Source: Paraspadella gotoi (Eukaryota > Chaetognatha). From it: DNA of 64,000 nt. The stretch is from NCBI GenBank assembly GCA_051294375.1, contig JBJCIZ010000239.1, forward strand, positions 3,196,964-3,260,963, read 5' to 3'. Numbering within the stretch: position 1 is the stretch's first letter; each line of letters begins with the position of its first letter. Below the pieces are notes generated by a model. The model was given only the letters and a program-made list of their open reading frames with translations, was not told where the DNA came from and made no database searches. Shown piece after piece: positions 34,991 to 46,735 of the stretch. Made by a program: the position numbers and the translations under genes.

Positions 34991-36205
34991 CATATGAAAT
35001 TTTTTTTTATGAATGAACAAACTTCCTTTTAATGAGACCCATTTTCAAACGGAATTTTTTCCTAAAATTTTTTGGGTCGTAATATTAATTTAACTTGGTA
35101 ATTTCTCAGTTCCCGTGATTACCAAATCATAGTCTGTCTGTCTGTTTTTTGTTTTGGTTTTCTGTCCGTCTGTCTTTCTTCTGCATGGCTCGGGTTACTC
35201 TTTCCCTCTCTCGTTAAACACTAAAAATTCAGCCAATGTGATGATGTGATAGATTTTTAACGTTTTTTGTTTTTAACCAATTTCTGTCAAAATTTTAAAA
35301 ATTGTATACTAACTTTTCATTTAACTTTTCAAGCTTATAAGAATCCGTTCTTAAAAAATAAATTTTTAAAAATTTTTTTGTCATTTTTTATATTAATAAA
35401 TATTTAAAGCTCAGTGCAACAACCCAATAACTAATTCAAAAAGTTGCATTGAAAATCGATTTATAATGGAAGGAAAAAAGAAATTTTTTTGAGAGAATTA
35501 GAATTATAAAAAGTGTTCAATTTTGGCCCGCCTTACTAATCACTTATCGCCTTAGTCCCTTTAAACGTCAAAGAATTAAAGCGAATAATTGACAACTATT
35601 TTCTACTTAAGAGCAAAAAAATGATCGAGTTATTATTTCCTGCTAACCTAAGTATATACCGTACTTATCAGAGATAAATATCAATATTTGTCATAGATTT
35701 GCCAGTGCGAAAACGAATAAACTTATCTTTTACGTGGAATGACATTTTAAACTCGAAAAAAAAATGACCAGGAAAAGCAAATTGAACCAAGTCAAACCCT
35801 TTAATCTGGGAAACTAGAAATTCAAAAAACAAAAGACAAATAATTTTCGTAATCGACAGAAAGCACGATAAAACAGAAAGACCAGAAACGTCATTGATTT
35901 TGGTCTTATCTCGATTTTTTCTTATCTAAAAAAGTTACCGCATTTCACAAAACGAATTGATCGATCGTTTTGTCCTTGAACAAACAACATACGAATGAGG
36001 TTTTTTGTTTGTTGAACGAATCGAATCTAAAGAAATTTTTTTTTTTATACACAATATAAATTCAAATCTTTCACCAACTCAAAATTGACTCTATTCCTCC
36101 ATGACTACCGCGTGCGACGGGACGAGAAAACAAAGCCATTCGTTACGCGGACGAAAGCAGCCGCCGCTGTTGACTCACCTCGCGCCTTACTTCATCCGCA
36201 CGGAA
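34990..36205. other. AT-rich intergenic DNA, no gene seen
   Basis: No conserved frame; (CTGT)n at 35131-35145. (CT)n follows at 36212-36261. Confidence 0.6.
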
Positions 36206-36206
36206 A

Positions 36207-36261
<55 letters not shown>

Positions 36262-36263
<2 letters not shown>

Positions 36264-36780
36264 CTTCTGTTCTGTTAGCTCTAGACCCACTTAATGAGAC
36301 TGAAATTTGTCCTTTTATTTTCTTCGCATTAAAATTTAAATTTTTTGTTTAATCACGGAATTCAAAAAATAAAGCGGATCATATGTATATTTTAATTTAA
36401 AACACAAAAACAAGAAACTGCAATTTCAATAAGTTGAACGCATTAAATATGTTATGTATATGCTTTTCAAATCATTATATACAATGAATAATTATATAAA
36501 ACATATATTGTTGTACCAATATCATATATATAATATATATATTCATATGATATTGATCAATAAACTGCTCAAGTATGAAACATACACATATTAAACATCT
36601 TAATATAAATGACCTTTCTACCGAGTACTATTAAATAATGAGTATGACTGCATTGAAATATTTAATAGATAAATAAGATAAAATAATGACAGACCGACCG
36701 ACCACGACGACCAAAAAAGTTATTTTTCAGTCTCTCTTGTCCTCGCGAAACTAAAAACGCCCATCTTAAACCCTAAGAAA
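36262..36780. other. AT-rich region with (AT)n and (GACC)n
   Basis: TATA-rich 36480-36560 includes ttgtaccaatatcat, a member of a recurring motif. (GACC)n-like at 36690-36703. No gene. Confidence 0.6.
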
Positions 36781-36843
36781 CTCGACTTAAAAGACATTTC
36801 CTCTCTTTCCCGCACTTTCGATTCGCAGCGCCCTCCGTCGTCC

Positions 36844-37041
36844 ATGAAACAAGTCAGTATCTATCAAATGCGCGACGACTATTGTGCAAAAACCGCTTCT
36901 TCTTCTTCGTCGTCGTCCGTCGTCGTCGCTTTCGTCTTTGGAAGTTTTTATTCGGATTTTTTGCGCTTTGAAGATTTTGGATTCGATTCGTGGAAGCAGA
37001 CACGAAGCCTCGTTTCCGATCCATTCCGTCAATTTCTCTGG
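36844..37041 (+). CDS. Possible 5' exon of the DUF229 gene (uncertain)
   Basis: An open frame begins at an ATG (36844) and runs 66 codons with a Ser-rich, then short hydrophobic stretch (VVVAFVFGSF). It lies just upstream of the first DUF229-like exon. DUF229 proteins often start with a membrane anchor, which would fit, but the hydrophobic part is too short to be convincing and the opposite strand is also open. Confidence 0.2.
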
Positions 37042-37113
37042 TAAACAAAGATCAAAGAATTTTATAAACAAAGATTAACTGTGATTATAAAGATTCACAG
37101 ATATTCATAATTC

Positions 37114-40100
37114 ATGTTTACAGAGATTCATAAATCCTCATTCACAGATCTCATGATAATTCAGTCACAGAGTTCACATTCGGAAACAGACGAAGAAAGG
37201 ATTCGACGTCTTCACACCGGATGTAATTCCCACTTTGATCCTTCGATCCATCGCTCATCACATCAAATTGAAGGTGAGATCAATTACGAATCGAAAACAC
37301 GTATGAAATTGACCTTGCAGTTAGGACAGGATATTTGAACTATATTTGGCGCCCTGCCCATCACTGTCAAATGAAACACAGTCGACAGGGCAAAACCCGC
37401 GATCAATGGTATAAGAATGAAGCGTTAGCTCTATGATGAAAATTAACGTGCCAAACTGTCCCACGTAAATTCTTATTATATTTCTCAATCTAACTATTAC
37501 AGCGCGGCAGAACTGGAGAGTCTTATTCAACGAGTTATAATATTTGGATGTTAATTTAAATTTATTAAATTCCAGGAAAGAAAGACAATCGAATGCAGCA
37601 AAACTCGACGATTTGTTGTGAGAATTTAAAAGAAAATTCGATTCGTTGAACGAAAGGAAATAAAGGAAAAAACTAAGAATTAAATCTTGTGAAATCAAAA
37701 CTGTAAGCGGCGAAGTGATTCGGACAGTTCGTGGGAATGACGGACGGCGGACATTTCGGACGCCAGCGTGAGTCATGAAAATTTATTAAGAAATTATTTT
37801 AATAAACTAAATATGTAAACTAATAATCAAATCATAATATGTATCCGGATTTTATTTTAATAAAATTTCCATTTAGATAAATAATTTTTGAAATATTAAT
37901 TGATTTTTTCAATTATCCTTCACAAAAGGTCAACCTCTCCGGCGACTTTCACTGATCAATTGTTTCGACAAAGATCGTCGACTCTCTTCAAGAATTCGTC
38001 GTCGCGTTAATGATAAAAAAAAACAAAGAGACAAAACTCTGGATTCGACGTTTTGCTCATCGGCGTCGATTCTTATCGAGAAATAATTTGTCAGAAATTT
38101 CCCGAACTCGAAATTCCTCTTCGATAATTTTGGAACCCGTGGAATATTTGTAATTTAGACTTGAAATAAGGTTCGAACTTCATACAAGTAGTACAAGATA
38201 ATTTCAGGTCTACTGCTTGCGAATCCTAACGCATTGAACATTCTTTACCATTTTATATCGCTTATGGAACTTGAATTCTTGATTAGCTATAGTCGAAATT
38301 CGAAATTGCATCCAGTTATACTTTCTATAAATGGTAGAATGTTTCAGTTTGTATTTACAATTTAGAGTACCTCTTATAAAATTTCCAGTACAACAAAGTT
38401 GCCGACAATACTCTGGTTAATTTTATTCCATTTCTCACTGGAAAATATCTTAAAGATTTGCTTGACAGAAAAATGGCTCATCTGCCTTTTGATAAATATC
38501 CTTCATTTGGAAAAATTTTTCAGATAGAGGGTAAGTTTATAAAATATTTTCGAAGGTTTTAGAATTCAAACTTTATGGTTTATGGTTTATGTAGAAAATA
38601 AGTTACGGATGTATATGTTTTTTTGTATGTAAAACGGTTTTAACCCAGATCCGCACTTTCTTCGGAGAGACTCTCGCAGCATTATACCTTCAACTACCAA
38701 AAAGCGGGATTTCATTCTCAACCAACTGATTATTACTTCCGTCCATTTATGTTGGCTCATGAGGAATTAGAAAAAAAAATGGGCCTAAGGTACATAGTTA
38801 TGTGTTTTTTTTTAAAGTTTCCTAAAACTGATATGCATTAATAATATAATTAATAATTGATAATCTTATAATAATATTAATAATAATATTTAAATAATTC
38901 TATTAATAAACTTTTCAGCGAGAATCTCGAACGAATGCTTGGATATCAAACTCAGTAAAAGATTACTTCTATTATTAAATTAATTTATGCACACTGCAAA
39001 GGCTAATATATATATATATATATATTTGAGATTGTATAAAAAAACATTGTTGAGCACTTAGCTCTACCTAATGTACCATGTAGATTTCACTGGCGAAGCC
39101 ATTTCACTCTCAAAAATAAGATCAATCCAAATCACGAGATTTAATAAAATAATCAGAGCAGCAACAAGTATAGAGAGAGAGTATAGATAGAGAGAGCCAG
39201 AGAGAGCTCAAAGCTAATGTTTCCTGCAATCTCCTAAAAGTTTAACATCTACTTGCCCTTTTATACTCTTTAAATTTAAATAGACCAATTAAAAACGACT
39301 TTCGACTTTTGAGAATACTACCAATAATTGATCAGAAAGGTCTCGTCAATCAGATTTAAGAACTAAATATTAACCCATGAAATCATAGATAGAGGACGAG
39401 TTTGAGAATTTAAGCTAGTAACGTTATTTGTATTCCATATAAAACGAATATTAATTTCGAAAACTAATTAAATATTTAAAACTATTTAACATATATTATA
39501 TTGGTTGTACCAATTCATTATTATTTATATATCTTCAAAATCCGCAGGGCGAATGCTGTACGACTATTTTCTCGAGTTTCTTCGACTCAAAAACGAAAAG
39601 AAATTCGCTTAGTTTGGACGAACTCTTGTCGCACCTGAAGTCTACGACGCCGCTTTGGCCGATGAGCGACGGAAAAACTCTTTCACAAATTGAAACAGGG
39701 TCAGTTGTTGGAGAAACGGCGAATATGTCGATACTACGTATTTTTGAATCTACAACTTATCATTGTGCAACTCTATCTGTTAATTGATAAATAGATTTTA
39801 AAGAAGGTTGTCGAATTTTCTAAGACTTAAATTTTTAATAGAGGCAACATTTTTTTGTATTTTGTAAGTATTACTTTTAATTTTAAAACGGATTTACCTA
39901 ACCTACTTGGATGAATTAGTCATTGCTCAGTTTTAAAATCTTTTTTAAATCAGGCGGCTTCTTAGAAATTCCATTGATTTTCTTCTCTGATCACGGCTTC
40001 AGATTTGTCTAATCAGAAAACTTTCGCGGAAAATCGAAGAGCGTCTTCCTTTCCTTTTCTTTCTCGCGCCCAAAAGATTCAAGAAGACATAGAGGGCGTT

Positions 40101-40995
40101 ACGAGAATTTGAAGAAAAATGCGCGAAGATGACGACAAATTTGACATTTATCAAACTCTGGTGGATCTTTTGGATTAGACTTATGAAAGAACGAGTACTA
40201 GTATAAAATGCTCAATATATAATTATATATTTTATATATTTTTTGATTTTTTAGAGTATTTGCCAGCTTTTTTTTCTTTTTTCATATTTGTGATATTATA
40301 GAAGATTCAACTACTCAAAGATTTTTGTAAGAAAGAATTATACAACCTATTTAAATTTTTTTTCAAAATAATTTACGCTTTTAAAATGAGTCAAAGTATG
40401 TTATAGAATAACGTTAAAGATTTAAAATGCTAAAAGATAAAAACATTTTAATTTAATTTTTCTTACTTATACTATTATAAAATTCTTGTATGATTTTTCG
40501 TTATAAGAGGCAAAGAAACTCTCCTTTTGTCACGGAATCCAATACCGCTATTCGCTCCTTGATGAAGTTCCTCCAGAAAGAAATTGTGAATCGGCAACGA
40601 TCAAACCTCATTGGTGCGTCTGTCAATCTATGAAACAAGTAGATGTTAAAGATAAAGATGTCACTAAAGCTGGACATTCATCGTTCAACAGTTTTGGATA
40701 TTTTATGATTGGATAATGAAAAAAAATATCAAACATTAATCCTAAATAATATAATGTGATTTTATAAATATATTTTTACCGCTCAATAGAGAAGTGCAGA
40801 AATAATTGTAAAGTTTAAAACTGACACTTATTCACTTTTGTTGCAACTTTTCGCCACTTTAGTTTAATTAAAGTTTTTTTTTGTTTTTTTTACAGATAAA
40901 CAAATATCTCTCTGATAAAAAACGTTTGTGAGCACTACATATGGAAAAATATTAAGCCATTTGTGACGGAATCTTCAGAATACTATCGACGTTAA
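37114..40995 (+). CDS. DUF229 domain protein (sulfatase-like fold), frame broken by small indels
   Basis: DUF229 proteins share the alkaline phosphatase/sulfatase fold; their substrate is unknown to me. Exons inferred from splice sites and motifs: up to 37273, up to 37767, 37929-38149, 38389-38530, 38649-38789, 38919-38954, 39548-39699, 39954 to about 40200, about 40506-40700, and 40896-40995. Motifs in order: CxxxxDPSIHR; FDVLLIGVDSY; YNKVADNTLVNFIPFLTG; YTFNYQKAGFHSQPTDYY then FRPFMLAHEEL; FALVWTNS; FFSDHGFRF (metal-binding SDHG); IEERLPFLFFLAP; DIYQTLVDLLD; EVPPERNCESATIKPHWC; INKYLSD and CEHYIWKNIKPF. At least six exons need one-base corrections to keep these words in one frame, usually in homopolymers. 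Either the sequence is unpolished or this is a recent pseudogene. Motif order and intron positions favour a real gene. Confidence 0.8.
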
Positions 40996-41070
40996 GATTT
41001 TCTCGAATTAATCCCACCCTTGAATTTATTTTTCTTCTCACATCTCAGCTGAACAGCTTTACCATCATAT

Positions 41071-42234
41071 ATGCGTTTGTCCCGATCGCATCACGTCGAC
41101 ACTTTCACGCCCCCAATTAATCGCACCACATCGTTGTCGGACGTCAGCGTCGCCCGAACGTTCGTCTATTCGCCGACGTCAACGCCTCTCGAAAACTGGG
41201 AAGAAGCTTCGACGACCAGCTTGTCTCTCATCCACACCGCGCCCAACCCGGACGATCTCCCTCGAAAGTTTTCCAAGCATTCGCTCGAAAATCCTTCGGT
41301 TCCGACGATTTCGATCATATCAAGAGTTCAAAACATCGCGACAAGCTTAGGAAAAAAGGGCTTCTTCCACCAACTTTTGGCCACGGAGAAGAGCCATTCC
41401 ATCCCGTCGTCAGGTCTTCTTTCGGAATTGGGAAGAAAAGACAAATGGATCTTCCCGTCAGGTCGATGTTCCTCTCTCTCTGGATCCCTAGAAACGCCGA
41501 TTAATTCTCGCTTCTTCGATGGAATCATCGAGACGACGCCATCGGTTAATCTCGACCAAGCTTTGACGATAACTTGACTTTTCCAAGTAGAAGGCTTTTT
41601 TAACACTTCGAGAAGGACGAGAATCCGCGCCGATACTTCCACTCCGGTTAATATAAGCTCGTCTCTACTACTAAACTTGCAGACGAAGAAAGATCTTAGT
41701 ATTATGGAAAATTTTCATAAATTACAAGGACGTCATAACGGCGACGGCTCGAAGACATCGCCAAGCTTCAACCTCTCTTTCAACGTCACCCAAGTCTCGT
41801 AGAAGAATACACTTCGAAAAAAATGTCGAAAAATTAAAATAGTGAAAGCTCAAAATCCCAAAAAAAAGCAGAAATACCGGTCTCTTGTCAATCTCCACAT
41901 ATTCCACAAAAAGACGTTTATTCTAGCAACAACCTCAACGAGCATCTGATCATAAGCCAACGCTCCTTCGGATTGAAAAGCTCAACGCATGCGACGACTA
42001 CCTGCACGAGAGGGGATCCAATGCAAAAAATAGATTATTCCGTCATTCCCTCGATAAAGAAAAACCAAACACCGTTAAATCCCTTGGAAAAACTTTCCAC
42101 AAGCAGAGTTTCGGATGAAAATGACGTACGATCCTCTCGATCAAGACGCAATCGACGCCGCACGACAATTACACGTTTTGTTTCAATCGCCCTTATCATC
42201 GGACAAATCTACTGACGACATCTTCGGCGACTAA
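41071..42234 (+). CDS. Unrecognised Ser/Thr-rich protein, frame interrupted
   Basis: An ATG at 41071 opens 168 codons (MRLSRSHHVDTFTPPINR...). Coding character then continues in other frames to 42234: block SRPSFDDNLTFPSRRLF (about 41549), block NTSRRTRIRADTSTPVN to about 41802, block RIEKLNACDDYLHERGSN (about 41965), and C-terminus TDDIFGD with TAA at 42232-42234. Changing frames without splice signals suggests one-base slips as in the DUF229 gene upstream. The protein would be about 390 residues, rich in Ser, Thr and basic residues and probably disordered. I recognise no family. An acceptor-like cttctcacatctcag ends at 41048, 53 bp after the DUF229 stop, and AATAAA lies 73 bp after the stop. 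Confidence 0.55.
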
Positions 42235-42306
42235 AAAATTCAAGATGCTCGAAAAATTTTGACAGCGCCTTGTTTTTCTCAATGTCGAGTCCGTCCTGGA
42301 ATAATC

Positions 42307-42312
42307 AATAAA
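42307..42312 (+). terminator. Poly(A) signal AATAAA
   Basis: AATAAA 73 bp downstream of the TAA at 42232, followed by T-rich sequence. It supports a plus-strand transcript ending here. Confidence 0.6.
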
Positions 42313-42499
42313 AACTTTTTTATTTTTTTTGTTTTTATGAATATTATTTTTTTATTAATATGTTTTTTAATCAATCAATTCATTAATTAATGAATATCAT
42401 CTACTAAAACGAATGATGAAAAAATTACGTACTTACTGTCCGATATTTTTTCTCGAAATTCTCGCCTTTATTATTTAAAAAAACAACACACGTTTTGTT

Positions 42500-42960
42500 T
42501 GTGATGTCTCGGCAAAATCGCCAGGTATAAATTTTATTCGAGATTGCGTTCTAATCGAAAGTCGTTATAATTTATTTCTCAGTTGGTATCGTTTATTTTA
42601 ATTAACAATATCGGCGACGCTTATTCTCCTAGAGTGGCGTAGAAAGCAGTAATAAAAAAATTAAATTCTTAAGATTCTTTTTCCTTTTTCCTAAAAATCA
42701 TTTATCTCAGGTCCCCCAACATGCAACTATGCAGCGATCTGGACGACTAATCCGCGACCGAAACTTGCCCCGGCGACAAAGCCCGCGGCATTAGTGGGGA
42801 CGAACCAGCGTCTGCAAATAATACCTTCTGCGGCACGTGCCCCACGCACTTTTCACCAAACCAAATCAACTCGTCCCGCGACAGATCATGACGNNNNNNN
42901 NNNNNNNNNNNNNNNNNNTCCGGACTCAAATTAACTTCCATGCTTAATAACATTTACTTG
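42500..42960 (+). CDS. Possible Cys-rich exon (extracellular-type), partial
   Basis: An acceptor tttatctcag ends at 42710. The downstream exon-like sequence has no single open frame of choice. One frame contains SATETCPGDKARGISGDEPA, then NNTFCGTCPTHFSPNQ and, after a 25 N gap (42894-42918), SGLKLTSMLNNIYL. Spaced Cys pairs with CxxCP words resemble ephrin-receptor-like (GCC2/GCC3) modules, but the frame has a stop just before the first block. A possible 5' exon (ATG near 42504, MSRQNRQ, donor gtataa) joins in phase 0 to a different frame. Highly uncertain. Confidence 0.3.
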
Positions 42961-43037
42961 AACGTAAACTGTAGCCTATAGAAGATTAAAAGCTAAAAAT
43001 AGCCTTTTTCCCAGAAATCTATGGAGATATATCAGGG

Positions 43038-43292
43038 ATGGAAAAACCTCTCAGCTCGTACGGCGGAGACTTTGTTAAACGAAAAAAAACCGAATCTCGA
43101 TACTCAATACAGAGGGAACCGCGAAAAACGAATAAAAGAAATCTCGCTGTCAGCCTTGAAATACATTCAGTATTCCTGTCCACTGTACAACCCCTCACAA
43201 AAAAAAAAAAGAAATCTTATTCGTACAGCGCGAACCGATTGAAAGGAGCGAGTCTCCGCTGTCAACGACGCCTTCGAAAAATCCGCTTCTAA
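43038..43292 (+). CDS. Possible short basic open frame, unrecognised
   Basis: 84 codons with Lys/Arg/Ser-rich composition (start MEKPLSSYGGDFVKRKK), overlapping a second open frame at 43021-43242. No family recognised; an A run (about 43200-43212) lies in the middle and makes frame calls unreliable. Confidence 0.2.
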   Translation: MEKPLSSYGGDFVKRKKTESRYSIQREPRKTNKRNLAVSLEIHSVFLSTVQPLTKKKKKSYSYSANRLKGASLRCQRRLRKIRF

Positions 43293-43333
43293 CTGTGACG
43301 CATAATCGAAGGGCATAATACTCTCGTGGCAGC

Positions 43334-43499
43334 ATGGACGACGACGACGACGGTGAAGAAGACGACGACGACGATGATGATGACGAATTTCCCTCCCGAT
43401 TCTCTAAATCTTTCGACGACGACAACGACGACGACGACGACGACGCCCTCCCGCGGAGAAAAGAGTCAAACGTCACAAAAGGCAGGAAGACGACTGCGA

Positions 43500-43534
<35 letters not shown>
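43334..43534. repeat. (GAC)n array ending in a 25 N gap
   Basis: gacgacgac runs at 43335-43385, 43417-43444 and 43501-43534. The gap 43535-43559 starts inside the last run. D-rich and T-rich open frames here are compositional. Confidence 0.9.
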
Positions 43535-43618
43535 NNNNNNNNNNNNNNNNNNNNNNNNNGATCGTCGATGCAATTGACGCTTATTGTTTTTTCGGAGAGG
43601 GGAGTAGGGGGAAGATAA

Positions 43619-43829
43619 GTGATGTAGAGAAGGAAGAGAATGAATCATCTGGAAAGTTTATTATTAATATTTTAAGGTCAGTATTTATAAATAAGATATT
43701 TTGGTTGTTTAAAAAGTTCTGATGTATTGAGGAAGGAAAAAAGAATGAGATAATCTGGAAAGTTTTATTTTAATATTTTAAAGGGTCAGTATTATAAATA
43801 AAGATAGTTTGCGTTGTTAAAAAGTTCAA
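43619..43829. repeat. About 105 bp tandem duplication
   Basis: 43619-43718 and 43719-43829 share aatctggaaagtttattnttaatattttaa, a grouped match in which both copies also keep ggtcagta-ttataaata and ttaaaaagttc. They differ by small indels. Confidence 0.8.
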
Positions 43830-44686
43830 CTGCCGTTTAGTGTTGAAAATACGTGTGGGTGAAAAAAATTCGGAATGAGAACTCGAGCACAAGACGACCA
43901 ATGTTTGAATAAAACATAAAAAAAATATATAAAAAACAAAAAAGAAAATAAAACCAAAAAACAAAGAGAACAAAAAAGCCAAAAAAAATATTTTTCGTTT
44001 TTTTCCGCCCAAAATAAAAATGGGGAGAGAGTGACGGGTCAAACGATCGCTGCGAGTGAAAAACCGCGTCCCTTCCGTGATAAATGATCCAGAGANNNNN
44101 NNNNNNNNNNNNNNNNNNNNNNNNNNNNNNNNNNNNNNNNNNNNNNNNNNNNNNNNNNNNNNNNNNNNNNNNNNNNNNNNNNNNNNNNNNNNNNNNNNNN
44201 NNNNNNNNNNNNNNNNNNNNNNNNNNNNNNNNNNNNNNNNNNNNNNNNNNNNNNNNNNNNNNNGTCCTTCTTTCTTCACTCTCCTCTCGTCCTCCTGAGC
44301 TCCTTGTCTTTCTCCCCTTTTCCGATCTATAAATAAACCAATTTTATAAATAATATTTTTGTTTTTCTACTTGTCTGTCTGAGCATTTATAAGACATTTT
44401 AGTAGGATTGGTTTCAGGACCCGAACTGTCATTTTGCTGCCTTTTTTTTCTCGACTACTGTTTTCATTTTTGTTTAAAAAGGAAAATACCATAAAACTAG
44501 TTAATTTGAATTAAACTAAATTAATACTAAGAAGAAACTCTTAACTTTCTGCTTAAATTCTTTCGTTTGTATTTAAGTATAATCCACATTGTCGGTCAGT
44601 CGGTCCCCCCCCAAAAAATCATTTAACCTTCCTTTTTGAATTGAGGAAAAAGTCGTAAGGAAAGATATACTTTAAAATAAATCTCC
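43830..44686. other. A-rich and AT-rich intergenic DNA with a gap
   Basis: A-rich 43915-43995, gap 44096-44263, then AT-rich sequence. No gene seen. Confidence 0.6.
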
Positions 44687-44696
44687 TTGGAGCGCT

Positions 44697-44699
<3 letters not shown>

Positions 44700-44733
<34 letters not shown>

Positions 44734-45597
44734 NNNNNNNNNNNNNNNNNNNNNNNNNNNNNNNNNNNNNNNNNNNNNNNNNNNNNNNNNNNNNNNNNNN
44801 NNNNNNNNNNNNNNNNNNNNNNNNNNNNNNNNNNNNNNNNNNNNNNNNNNNNNNNNNNNNNNNNNNNNNNNNNNNNNNNNNNNNNNNNNNNNNNNNNNNN
44901 NNNNNNNNNNNNNNNNNNNNNNNNNNNNNNNNNNNNNNNNNNNNNNNNNNNNNNNNNNNNNNNNNNNNNNNNNNNNNNNNNNNNNNNNNNNNNNNNNNNN
45001 NNNNNNNNNNNNNNNNNNNNNNNNNNNNNNNNNNNNNNNNNNNNNNNNNNNNNNNNNNNNNNNNNNNNNNNNNNNNNNNNNNNNNNNNNNNNNNNNNNNN
45101 NNNNNNNNNNNNNNNNNNNNNNNNNNNNNNNNNNNNNNNNNNNNNNNNNNNNNNNNNNNNNNNNNNNNNNNNNNNNNNNNNNNNNNNNNNNNNNNNNNNN
45201 NNNNNNNNNNNNNNNNNNNNNNNNNNNNNNNNNNNNNNNNNNNNNNNNNNNNNNNNNNNNNNNNNNNNNNNNNNNNNNNNNNNNNNNNNNNNNNNNNNNN
45301 NNNNNNNNNNNNNNNNNNNNNNNNNNNNNNNNNNNNNNNNNNNNNNNNNNNNNNNNNNNNNNNNNNNNNNNNNNNNNNNNNNNNNNNNNNNNNNNNNNNN
45401 NNNNNNNNNNNNNNNNNNNNNNNNNNNNNNNNNNNNNNNNNNNNNNNNNNNNNNNNNNNNNNNNNNNNNNNNNNNNNNNNNNNNNNNNNNNNNNNNNNNN
45501 NNNNNNNNNNNNNNNNNNNNNNNNNNNNNNNNNNNNNNNNNNNNNNNNNNNNNNNNNNNNNNNNNNNNNNNNNNNNNNNNNNNNNNNNNNNNNNNNN
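44700..45597. other. (GA)n run leading into an 864 N gap
   Basis: (GA)n from 44700 reaches the gap edge at 44733; the gap spans 44734-45597, the largest in the window. Confidence 0.98.
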
Positions 45598-45659
45598 GGA
45601 AATTTATTTTGCAGTTTTTTTAAAAGTATTTTCCCCTTTATTTGTAAATTTATTTACCT

Positions 45660-45775
45660 TTTTTTTATTTACCTTTTTTTCTTTCTTTCTTTTGTTATTT
45701 CTTTCTTTCTTTCTTTCTTTCTTTTTTTCTTTTTTCCTTTTTTTCTTTCTATCTTTCTTTCTTTCTTTTTTTTTG
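45660..45775. repeat. (CTTT)n tract
   Basis: ttctttcttt units with T runs; the open frame across it and the neighbouring gap is spurious. Confidence 0.9.
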
Positions 45776-46054
45776 TCTCAAATAAAAATTTATGAGTATT
45801 TTATTTTTAATTTTTGAATATTGATGACATTTTATCCTTCATTCAAATCTTTTAAATCTTTAAAAACGACTGTTTAATTATAAATCAAAACAACTTTTGG
45901 AACGAGTTTTAATTTTTAAATCACAAATTGAATCTATACTATAAATGTTTAATGTTGATCTTTCATTTTAGTTAAAATTGAATTCGATTCGGAAAAAAAA
46001 ATCATTATTCGGTCTCGTAACCAACGTTGACTCCCACACAGTAATCGGACGACT

Positions 46055-46093
46055 CTCTCTCTCTCTCTCTCTCTCTTCTTCCTCGTTATTTTA

Positions 46094-46135
<42 letters not shown>

Positions 46136-46480
46136 GCGGGTCTCTCTCTGCTGCCTCTGCTCTCTTCTCTCTCTCCGAAAAAACCGCGCATCTCTCTCCN
46201 NNNNNNNNNNNNNNNNNNNNNNNNNNNNNNNNNNNNNNNNNNNNNNNNNNNNNNNNNNNNNNNNNNNNNNNNNNNNNNNNNNNNNNNNNNNNNNNNNNNN
46301 NNNNNNNNNNNNNNNNNNNNNNNNNNNNNNNNNNNNNNNNNNNNNNNNNNNNNNNNNNNNNNNNNNNNNNNNNNNNNNNNNNNNNNNNNNNNNNNNNNNN
46401 NNNNNNNNNNNNNNNNNNNNNNNNNNNNNNNNNNNNNNNNNNNNNNNNNNNNNNNNNNNNNNNNNNNNNNNNNNNNNNNN
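46055..46480. repeat. (CT)n tract running into a gap
   Basis: (CT)n with short interruptions to 46199; gap 46200-46480. Confidence 0.9.
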
Positions 46481-46508
46481 GCGCACAAAAACGCGAGGGG
46501 GAGCCTAA

Positions 46509-46605
46509 GATTCGACCAATCAGCGGCGTTGCTCGATGCACGCGCATTTCGGAAGATTCGACCAATCAGAGATTTTGAGAGTGATAAATGCGTTTGACCA
46601 ATGAG
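46509..46605. promoter_or_regulatory. Three CCAAT boxes (NF-Y-type)
   Basis: CCAAT at 46516-46520, 46562-46566 and 46598-46602. The first two sit in the repeated word gattcgaccaatcag, the third in ttgaccaatgag. CCAATCA clusters are typical of NF-Y-bound promoters. No gene start is identified nearby, in part because a gap precedes it. Confidence 0.4.
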
Positions 46606-46619
46606 AGGAAGAGGAGCAA

Positions 46620-46735
46620 GATGAGGAGGAGGAGGAGAAAGGAGAAGGGCAGTAAGAGAAAGAAGAGGGAGAGGAGGAGGAGGAAGAAGGGGAAGGGGAG
46701 TAAGAGAAGGAAGAGGGGGAGGGGGGACAGAAAAA
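46620..46735. repeat. Purine tract (GGAGGA/GGAAGA)n
   Basis: Nearly pure A/G on plus for about 115 bp. The Pro/Leu/Ser-rich minus-strand frames over it are compositional. Confidence 0.85.

Noticed and set aside
41328-41642. Minus-strand 104-codon frame
   Set aside because: Antisense to the plus-strand coding stretch that has the poly(A) signal; no supporting splice or tail signals.
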